Origin: CAZPBO01 sp964584815
GTDB lineage: Bacteria; Planctomycetota; SKW154
DNA: 10,724 nucleotides
Direction: 5' to 3'
NCBI GenBank assembly: GCA_964584815.1
Contig: CAZPBO010000065.1
Coordinates: forward strand, 1-10,724
Made by a program: the position numbers and the translations under genes. How positions within the stretch are numbered: the first letter of the stretch is position 1; each line of letters starts with the position of its first letter. The notes below the pieces were generated by a model. The model had not been told where the DNA came from, ran no database searches, and worked only from the letters and a program-made list of their open reading frames with translations. Below are positions 1 through 5,588 of the stretch, piece by piece.

Positions 1-1025
1 ACTTTTTCGGTGTGCATCATCAGGCGCTTTCTTTCAAGCGTAAATTCTGGTATGGGTTGGCGGAGAACAACATCTTTGAAGGGTTCCGTTTTACGGCGTT
101 GTATCTTGGGCAGAATTTGAACAAAGGGAGTGAGGACAACCGGTCGCGTTATCTGATTGCGCAGAGCAATGTTTTCCGTCCAGCCAAAGATTTCCGCGCG
201 AAGACCTGTATCTGGGTAGCCAATGTTGAGCACGCGGTTGTGCGCTACAACTATATGGAGGGTTTGGAGAGTGTTGACGGCGGCTGGGGGCAGGGAGTGG
301 CTCTTGGAGACCACGAATCGGGCTATGAGGCAGCCAACCCAACCCATATCAGGATATATGGTAATGTGATGCGGCGCATAAGCGGCACCACCACAAACCC
401 GGGTATCAGAGTCATACACAATTGCAAAGATGTGCGCGTCTTTCACAACACATTCGCCTACTGCGCTCATGGACTTGGATTTGAGGTTTATGGAGCGGTT
501 CGCTTTATAAACAACATTTTCTATCAGAACCAACGCGGGATGATACGAGGGTCTGACAAGGCTGATGCGCGAAATTGCGTCTTTGAACACAACTGTATAT
601 ATCCTAACTGGCGCGGCAAAGGAGCGACCGACTTCTCAAAAGACCCGCTCCTTGCGGGTCCATTCAAGCCTATGACGCTGAAGAAAGAGAACCCACATTT
701 TGAGCCCGACTTCTCCCGTGCATATGCCTGCAAACTGAAAAGTGGTTCTCCCTGCATTGATGCGGGCAAATTCCTTACCCGCACAACTGACGCAGGAAAC
801 GGCAAGAAGATCAAAGTCAAAGATGCGCTCTACTTCACCGACGGATTCGGAGTCGCGGAGGGCGACATCATAAGGGTTGGTCGCAGCAGCCCCGTCAAAA
901 TCCTCAAAATAGACTATGCTAATAATATCATTACAGTTGATAAGCCTGTCAAATGGAGGAAGAGGAGTGGTGTCAGCCTCTGCTATTCTGGCAGAGCGCC
1001 TGATGTTGGGGCGCATGAAAGAGGT
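1..1025 (+). repeat. Tandem gene duplication, copy 1 (partial)
   Basis: Position 1 aligns with 2176 at a constant offset of 2175 until about 540. A 9-nt length difference then shifts the offset to 2166, which holds up to codon 1023-1025. In the first 159 shared residues (from 12) I count 149 identical. The following ~175 residues are visibly less similar. Similarity stops abruptly after GAHERG. The left end lies outside the window. Confidence 0.92.
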
Positions 1026-1520
1026 ATCAGGTGGGGCATATTCGGCAGGAGGATTGAATGGAAAGAGTCGTTCCCCTGCATTGAACTAACAGATGAGTTG
1101 AAAAAGAGACAGCCGGACTTTTATACGGAGTTTGAAGGGCTTGCCGAACACAAGGGGCAGAAAGCGCTTGTGGTTTTTGTCTATTGGAGGCGGCTCAAGG
1201 AAGGGACACAGAACAAAAAGGAGAAAGTGAAGGCGGAAAAATCGGAGAAAATGGAGGAGATGCTGCGGGACAAGAGCCTGCGCGAGATGTCGGATAAGTT
1301 CATATGGGTGCGCGTCAACGGTCGCAAGATGAGCAACAAAGAACAAAAACCGATAACGGAACGCCACCGCATCACCAAAATACCCTGCATTTTGCTTGTT
1401 GACATCCGCGGTAAGGTGTGGAGAACCATAACCACACCCAAAAGACCCAAATCTTTTATCAGGCTGCTCAAAGGGTTCTTAAAGTTTAATAAGCGGCTTG
1501 CAAAGTCCCTAAAAAAATGA
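1..1520 (+). CDS. Right-handed beta-helix protein with C-terminal thioredoxin-like domain (5' truncated)
   Basis: The frame is open to the left edge. The first full codon is at position 3, and the residues before the internal GTG at 12 (FFG) match the paralog at 1548-3407, so the true start lies upstream. The visible part begins in the middle of a parallel beta-helix, with Asn-rich turns such as NNIFEGF, YNYMEG, FHNTFAY and INNIFY. A SPCIDAG module ending in APDVGAHERG follows. From about 1026 the sequence leaves its paralog. Roughly 1143-1440 resembles a thioredoxin fold: ALVVFVYW strand, FIWVRVNGRK strand, KIPC at the cis-Pro position, then LLVDIRGKVWR. The usual CxxC after the Trp is absent, and a Lys/Glu-rich stretch is inserted there, so redox activity is unlikely. 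The tail is strongly basic. Beta-helix proteins of this kind are secreted carbohydrate-binding, lyase-like or adhesin-like proteins; the substrate is unknown. It ends 27 nt before the next gene and is probably co-transcribed with it. Confidence 0.85.
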   Translation, partial: FFGVHHQALSFKRKFWYGLAENNIFEGFRFTALYLGQNLNKGSEDNRSRYLIAQSNVFRPAKDFRAKTCIWVANVEHAVVRYNYMEGLESVDGGWGQGVALGDHESGYEAANPTHIRIYGNVMRRISGTTTNPGIRVIHNCKDVRVFHNTFAYCAHGLGFEVYGAVRFINNIFYQNQRGMIRGSDKADARNCVFEHNCIYPNWRGKGATDFSKDPLLAGPFKPMTLKKENPHFEPDFSRAYACKLKSGSPCIDAGKFLTRTTDAGNGKKIKVKDALYFTDGFGVAEGDIIRVGRSSPVKILKIDYANNIITVDKPVKWRKRSGVSLCYSGRAPDVGAHERGIRWGIFGRRIEWKESFPCIELTDELKKRQPDFYTEFEGLAEHKGQKALVVFVYWRRLKEGTQNKKEKVKAEKSEKMEEMLRDKSLREMSDKFIWVRVNGRKMSNKEQKPITERHRITKIPCILLVDIRGKVWRTITTPKRPKSFIRLLKGFLKFNKRLAKSLKK

Positions 1521-1547
1521 CCTTATCCCTCTTTTGGAGGAGCGGTT

Positions 1548-3407
1548 ATGAGGGTTCTGTCCTGCATTTTGACGCCGCTTCTTCTGACCTTGGCGGTGGT
1601 GTTTCTTATGCCGATTGTGCCACCAGAACACGCCTTCGCCGCAGGAAACACTTACTATGTCTCCTTAACAGGGGACGACTCAAACGACGGGCTCACAGAA
1701 GCCACAGCGTGGCGGACGATTTCCCACGCCTGCTCGGTGGCTCAAACAGGCGACACCGTCATCATCAAGTCCGGCAACTACGGAAACGAAAAAGTCGTCA
1801 TCGCTAACAGCGGAACTCAAAACGCACCTATCACCATAAAAGCAGAAGAACCAGGCAATGTTATCCTGGAAGGAGACGGCAGCGGAACAGGTATTTCCAT
1901 TGAGGGCAAGCATCACATCGTCATAGAGGGCATAAAGTTTACCAACTATGTATCCGGCATAGGGATTGGCGACCCGGCATCCCATATCACGGTTAAGAAA
2001 TGCGTCTTTGTGGAGAACCACTCCGCGGGGATAATAGTTTGGGGGGATTCATCAGGCGACATCACAAAAACGCACCATTTTGAGTTTGCTTACAACGAGT
2101 TCTACGACTACACCGACAAACAGGACTACGCCGTAAGCCTCAACTACGGGATGTATGCGTGGGTTCATAACAACTACTTTTTCGGTGTGCATCATCAGGC
2201 GCTTTCTTTCAAGCGTAAATTCTGGTATGGTCTGGCGGAGAACAACATCTTTGAAGGGTTCCGTTACACCGCACTCTATCTGGGACAGAACCTCAATACA
2301 GGGAGTGAGGACAACCGGTCGCGTTATCTGATTGCGCAGGGCAATGTTTTCCGTCCTGCAAAAAATTTCCGTGCCAAGAGGTGTATCTGGGTAGCCAATG
2401 TTGAGCATGCGGTTGTGCGCTACAACTATATGGAGGGTTTGGAGAGTGAGGACGGCGGCTGGGGTGAGGGAATCGCCCTCGGAGACCACGAATCTGGTTA
2501 TGAGGCAGCCAACCCAACCCATATCAGGATATATGGTAATGTGATGCGGCGTATAAGCGGCACCACCACAAACCCAGGTATCAGAGTATACCACGACTGC
2601 AAAGATGTGCGTGTCTTCCACAACACATTCGCCTACTGCGCTCATGGACTCGGTTTTGAGGTTGAGGAAACGCTCCATTTCATAAATAACATTTTCTATA
2701 ACTACCAGTATGGAATGACACGGGAAGGCACCGGGCAAAACAGCATCTTTGAGCATAACTGCATATATCCTGACTGGAGCGGCAAAGGGGCAACCGACTT
2801 CTCAAAAGACCCGCTCCTTGTTGGACCGTTTGAGCCGATGACGCTGAAGGACGAGGACCCGCATTTTGAGCCTGACTTCTCCCGCGCATACGCCTGTAAA
2901 CTGCAAGATGGCTCCCCCTGTATTGATGCGGGCAAATTCCTGACCCAGACGGTTGGCGCAGGCAGCGGCACCACGGTTAAGGTCAAAGATGCACTTTACT
3001 TTACCGATGGGTTCGGAGTCGCAGAGGGCGACACCATAAAGGTCGGCAACAACGAGCCTGTCAGGATTGTTGGGATAGATTATGACACAAACACCATAAC
3101 CGTTGACAAGTCCATAAGTTGGAATGATGGGGATGGAGTAAGTCTTCCATTTTCTGGCACAGCGCCCGATGTCGGCGCGTATGAATACGGCGATACAACA
3201 CCGCCTGAAATCACACTCAAGAAGATAACAGTCAACGGCAGTGTGGGCGACGATACTGTGACCCAGGTGCAGATAAACGGTGTTTCCGTGCCTGTGACCG
3301 CAGGCAAGTATTCATATGAGGTGGATGTCTCTGCAGTCAGCACGATAACAATCACTGCTACCAACAGTAAAGGTGAGACCGTCACAAGAGTGATAGAGGT
3401 TAAATAA
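1548..3407 (+). CDS. Secreted right-handed beta-helix protein with C-terminal Ig-like domain
   Basis: This is a complete 619-residue protein. ATG 1548 follows GGAGGAG at 1536-1542. Residues 1-32 form a signal peptide with a long hydrophobic core and an AFAA cleavage region. Residues 35-115 carry the typical entry of secreted beta-helix/pectate-lyase-like proteins (YYVSLTGDDSNDG, then GDTVIIKSGNYG). Residues about 115-445 are helix turns with recurrent Asn (HNNYFFG, NNIFEGF, YNYMEG, HNTFAY). Residues 455-548 form a module running from GSPCIDAG to APDVGAYEYG. Residues 549-619 are an Ig-like strand-rich domain (VQINGVSVPV, ITITATNSKGE) that resembles the lipoprotein encoded next. A secreted polysaccharide-binding or lyase-like role is plausible, but I cannot identify catalytic residues. 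It is a tandem paralog of the gene ending at 1520. The stop TAA at 3405-3407 sits directly before the RBS of the lipoprotein gene, which suggests one transcript. Confidence 0.88.
   Translation: MRVLSCILTPLLLTLAVVFLMPIVPPEHAFAAGNTYYVSLTGDDSNDGLTEATAWRTISHACSVAQTGDTVIIKSGNYGNEKVVIANSGTQNAPITIKAEEPGNVILEGDGSGTGISIEGKHHIVIEGIKFTNYVSGIGIGDPASHITVKKCVFVENHSAGIIVWGDSSGDITKTHHFEFAYNEFYDYTDKQDYAVSLNYGMYAWVHNNYFFGVHHQALSFKRKFWYGLAENNIFEGFRYTALYLGQNLNTGSEDNRSRYLIAQGNVFRPAKNFRAKRCIWVANVEHAVVRYNYMEGLESEDGGWGEGIALGDHESGYEAANPTHIRIYGNVMRRISGTTTNPGIRVYHDCKDVRVFHNTFAYCAHGLGFEVEETLHFINNIFYNYQYGMTREGTGQNSIFEHNCIYPDWSGKGATDFSKDPLLVGPFEPMTLKDEDPHFEPDFSRAYACKLQDGSPCIDAGKFLTQTVGAGSGTTVKVKDALYFTDGFGVAEGDTIKVGNNEPVRIVGIDYDTNTITVDKSISWNDGDGVSLPFSGTAPDVGAYEYGDTTPPEITLKKITVNGSVGDDTVTQVQINGVSVPVTAGKYSYEVDVSAVSTITITATNSKGETVTRVIEVK
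2176..3191 (+). repeat. Tandem gene duplication, copy 2
   Basis: This is the partner of 1-1025, inside the second beta-helix gene. Similarity ends at GAYEYG (codon 3189-3191), exactly where the Ig-like tail begins, so the duplicated unit is the beta-helix plus the SPCIDAG module and the tail was exchanged. Confidence 0.92.
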
Positions 3408-3408
3408 T

Positions 3409-3413
3409 GGAGG
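3409..3413 (+). promoter_or_regulatory. RBS deciding the lipoprotein start
   Basis: GGAGG lies 8 nt before ATG 3422 and directly after the stop of the preceding gene. It lies inside the reading frame if ATG 3407 were used, so it argues for 3422. Confidence 0.7.
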
Positions 3414-3421
3414 AAGAAAAA

Positions 3422-3727
3422 ATGAGAGGGGTGATAGTGTTTGTGATTTTGCTCTTTGGAGTTGTTCTTTTGCTTGGTTGTCGGGGCGATTATGAGGTGA
3501 AGGTCATCGGTAAGGCGGAGCCGTTTGTCTTGAGCGTGGACTCGCTTGGGATAACAGGGGAGGTTGACGACCCCGAGGTGAGCGAGGTGGAGGTTAATGG
3601 CGAGAGGTGGACTGTGACAGGTGGACAGTTCAGCGGAACAGTTGACACAACGCAGAAGAAGCATATTGAGATAAAGGCGACCGACAAAGCCGGCAACACC
3701 ACCAAAAAGACCATTGAAATTAGGTGA
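3422..3727 (+). CDS. Small lipoprotein with one Ig-like domain
   Basis: This is a 101-residue protein. An in-frame ATG exists at 3407, overlapping the preceding stop, but GGAGG at 3409-3413 lies 8 nt before ATG 3422. Starting at 3422 also gives a standard lipoprotein signal: MRG, a hydrophobic core, then the lipobox LLGC with the lipidated Cys at residue 20. The mature part is a single strand-rich domain (ITGEVDDPEVSEVEVNGE, then IEIKATDKAGNTTKKTIEIR). It aligns without large gaps to the C-terminal Ig-like domain of the preceding beta-helix protein: shared VNG/ING, V..G.[FY], a VD step, AT..[AK]G and a final IE[IV][KR]. The AtDkaGN pattern is common in bacterial Ig-like and glucodextranase-B-like domains. 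It is likely membrane-anchored on the periplasmic or outer face and may anchor or partner the secreted neighbour; that role is inference. Confidence 0.8.
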   Translation: MRGVIVFVILLFGVVLLLGCRGDYEVKVIGKAEPFVLSVDSLGITGEVDDPEVSEVEVNGERWTVTGGQFSGTVDTTQKKHIEIKATDKAGNTTKKTIEIR

Positions 3728-3859
3728 CCAAGGCTGCTGGGCAAAGGTTGGACAGAAGACTTTGAAAACGGATGTGGTTTAGCGTGCAGATAGCCCATTT
3801 TTAGCATACGCTGCAAGGCGTTTTGAGAGAAGATAGGTTACCTGTGGGGAGATGTTTTG

Positions 3860-4651
3860 GTGGTGTTTATGGGTGTTGATGTTGGCGCAAGATTGCTGAA
3901 AGGTGTGTTGGTTGAGGGTGATACGGTTCTGGTGGGTTTGAGTCTGCCCTGCCCTGCTGATATAGGGGAGGCGGTAAGGGTTTTGCGGGAACGGCTTGTG
4001 AAGAAGGCAGGGTTGGGAAGTGAGGCGGCGATAAGAGGGGTTGCGGCGGTGGGTGTTGGGCGAGAAGCGGTAAAGGATGCGTTTTATGTGAGTGTTGTGA
4101 CGGCATTGGCAAAGGGAGCGGCGTTTGTGGCACCTGATGCGGGTCTGGTGCTTGATATTGGTGCAGAGAGCGCGTGTGTTGTGAGGTATGATGCGGGGGG
4201 GCGGGTGTTGGATTTTGCGATGGCTGACAAATGCGCGGCGGGAACAGGCGTGTTTCTTGAGACGATGGCGCGCGCATTAGATGTGAAGCAAAGCGAGTTG
4301 GCTGAACTTGCGCTGCGGGGTTCTGGCAAGGTTAAGATGAGCGCACAATGCGTGGTTTTTGCGGAGTCGGAGGTGGTGGGGCTGATACACGCTGGAGTGC
4401 CGCGGGAGGAGATAGCGGCGGCGCTGTATAAGGCGCTTGCGGCAAGAGCCGGTTCGCTACTGCATCGTGTTTGTGGCGGAGGGCGGATAAAGCGTGTTGT
4501 GGTTGCAGGTGGTCTTGGGTGCGACAAGGCGTTTGTGGTGGCGCTTGAGCGCAGCCTTGATTGTGAAGTTGTGGCGGTGGAAGAACCGCATATGGTTGCG
4601 GCATTGGGCGCCGCGCTTGTTGCCCAGCAGAAAGGAGAGCAATGCAAATGA
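3860..4651 (+). CDS. BadF/BcrD-type ATPase, activator subunit (benzoyl-CoA reductase BcrD/BzdP-like)
   Basis: This is an ASKHA-fold ATPase of the BadF/BadG/BcrA/BcrD family, about 263 residues, the usual size for the shorter subunit. The start is uncertain among TTG 3857, GTG 3860, GTG 3863 and ATG 3869; GTG 3860 is best spaced from GGGGAG at 3846-3851. The phosphate-1 loop is MGVDVGARLLKGVL. The second phosphate motif is VLDIGAESACVVRYD, in which the GGQD-K of homodimeric activases is lost. The cluster motifs are ADKCAAGTG (Cys125 from GTG 3860) and SAQCVVFAESE (Cys164). Their 39-residue spacing equals that of Cys127/Cys166 in HgdC, which bridge a [4Fe-4S] cluster between subunits. VVVAGGLG is the C-terminal nucleotide motif. 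Such proteins hydrolyse ATP to drive low-potential electron transfer to a 2-hydroxyacyl-CoA dehydratase or benzoyl-CoA reductase. The degenerate DIGA motif fits the BcrD/BzdP side of a heterodimer. It overlaps the next gene by 4 nt (ATGA). Confidence 0.88.
   Translation: MVFMGVDVGARLLKGVLVEGDTVLVGLSLPCPADIGEAVRVLRERLVKKAGLGSEAAIRGVAAVGVGREAVKDAFYVSVVTALAKGAAFVAPDAGLVLDIGAESACVVRYDAGGRVLDFAMADKCAAGTGVFLETMARALDVKQSELAELALRGSGKVKMSAQCVVFAESEVVGLIHAGVPREEIAAALYKALAARAGSLLHRVCGGGRIKRVVVAGGLGCDKAFVVALERSLDCEVVAVEEPHMVAALGAALVAQQKGEQCK
4634..4639 (+). promoter_or_regulatory. RBS for the second ATPase gene, inside the first
   Basis: GGAGAG near the 3' end of the first ATPase gene lies 8 nt from ATG 4648 but only 2 nt from ATG 4642. 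This supports the 4-nt ATGA overlap start and translational coupling of the two subunits. Confidence 0.65.
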
Positions 4652-5541
4652 GAGAGGAGGAGTTCTGGCGATGGTCGGAGCGCAGTTGGCGCGATACAAA
4701 ACGCCGTTGGCACAAGACATCCGCAATCGCCGCAGGCGTTGATGTCGGCTCCGTTTCTTCCAAAGCGGTGGTGCTGGTAGACGGAGAGGTTTATGCGTGG
4801 TCGCTTCTGCGCACAGGTCATTCAAGTCCTGACTCTGCCGTTGCTGCGTTGCGTGCGGCACTTGAAGGCGCCGACCTACCGCAGGAGAAAATCGCCTTTG
4901 TGGTTGGAACAGGATATGGGCGGGTCAATGTTCCCTTTGCCGACAGGACGATGAGCGAGATATCCTGCCACGCCCGCGGGGCAAACTTCATATTCGGTGA
5001 TGCGGTGCGCACAGTGCTGGATATCGGCGGGCAGGACTGCAAGGCGATAAGATGCGATGCGGGCGGCAGAGTTAAAAATTTTGTGATGAATGACAAATGC
5101 GCTGCTGGCACAGGACGCGGAATGGAAGTTTTCGCCGACATCCTTGGCGTATCTGTGGAGGAGATAGGGAAAGTTTCGCTTAAGGTGGAGGAGGAGCCTC
5201 CGCCTGTATCTGCTACCTGCGTTGTGTTTGCGCGTTCTGAGGCGCTTTCGCTGTTGCGTAAGGGGTGGAGTAAGGAGAAAGTTGCAGCCGCCTATTGCGC
5301 CGCTATGTCGCACCGCCTTCTCTCTCTCCTTAAGCGTGTCGGCATTGAACGGGAAGTTGCCGTCACAGGCGGGCTTTCCAAGAATGATGGCGTTGTTAGG
5401 CGTCTTGAGAACCTTCTTGGTTATGGGGTTTTGCGGGTGCCGCAGGATGAGCGATATGATGCGCAGATTGTGGGTGCGCTGGGTGCGGCGCTTTTCGCGC
5501 ACGATTTCTTAACCCGTCGCGACAGAAACAGAACAACATAG
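4648..5541 (+). CDS. BadG/BcrA-type ATPase, activator subunit (benzoyl-CoA reductase BcrA/BzdQ-like)
   Basis: This is a 297-residue ASKHA ATPase of the BadF/BadG/BcrA/BcrD family. ATG 4648 overlaps the preceding stop as ATGA and lies 8 nt after GGAGAG (4634-4639); ATG 4642 is too close to that site. A Trp/Arg-rich leader (residues 1-28) precedes AGVDVGSVSSKAVVL, the phosphate-1 loop. Other motifs are VVGTGYGRVNVPFAD (85-99), SCHARGANF, VLDIGGQDCKAI (123-134, intact), MNDKCAAGTGRGMEVF (Cys151), SATCVVFARSEAL (Cys191) and VTGGLSKNDGVV. Cys151 and Cys191 match the cluster ligands of HgdC-type activases. The GTGYGRVNVPFA, SCHARGAN and MNDKCAAGTGRGMEV strings are what I recall from BcrA/BzdQ subunits of class I benzoyl-CoA reductase, more than from generic HgdC. 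It is expected to form a heterodimer with the preceding product. Its real client enzyme is not encoded here. The next gene follows after 47 nt. Confidence 0.9.
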   Translation: MREEEFWRWSERSWRDTKRRWHKTSAIAAGVDVGSVSSKAVVLVDGEVYAWSLLRTGHSSPDSAVAALRAALEGADLPQEKIAFVVGTGYGRVNVPFADRTMSEISCHARGANFIFGDAVRTVLDIGGQDCKAIRCDAGGRVKNFVMNDKCAAGTGRGMEVFADILGVSVEEIGKVSLKVEEEPPPVSATCVVFARSEALSLLRKGWSKEKVAAAYCAAMSHRLLSLLKRVGIEREVAVTGGLSKNDGVVRRLENLLGYGVLRVPQDERYDAQIVGALGAALFAHDFLTRRDRNRTT

Positions 5542-5588
5542 CACAAGCAGAATCGTTTATCCCACAGGAGACCATTAGGAGATGTAGC

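Noticed and set aside
2052..2756. A 234-codon open frame on the - strand inside the second beta-helix gene.
   Set aside because: It lies wholly antisense to a strongly supported gene, has no recognisable motif or RBS, and follows from codon composition of the + strand gene.
1..3191. A composite transposon or insertion sequence as the cause of the 1-kb duplication.
   Set aside because: No transposase, terminal inverted repeats or target-site duplication are seen. The repeat boundaries coincide with protein domain boundaries, so gene duplication is the simpler reading.
3728..3859. Possible promoter or terminator in the gap before the ATPase pair: TTGAAA at 3762-3767, TGGGC/GCCCA arms at 3738-3742 and 3793-3797 followed by five T, and AGCG/CGCT arms near 3781-3813.
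   Set aside because: TTGAAA has no acceptable -10 box at 16-18 nt. The TGGGC/GCCCA stem is only 5 bp with a 50-nt loop. The third repeat has a bulge and no T run. I see no confident signal in this gap.
4084..4821. A 245-codon open frame on the - strand across both ATPase genes.
   Set aside because: Composition is Ala/Ser/Thr/Pro-rich and low in structure, as expected for the shadow of GC-rich coding sequence. The + strand genes carry clear motifs.
3860..5541. Acetate/propionate kinase, hydantoinase or Hsp70-like ASKHA protein as alternative calls for the ATPase pair.
   Set aside because: The NDKCAAGTG/ADKCAAGTG and CVVFA motifs with the spaced Cys are specific to Fe-S activases of the BadF/HgdC family.
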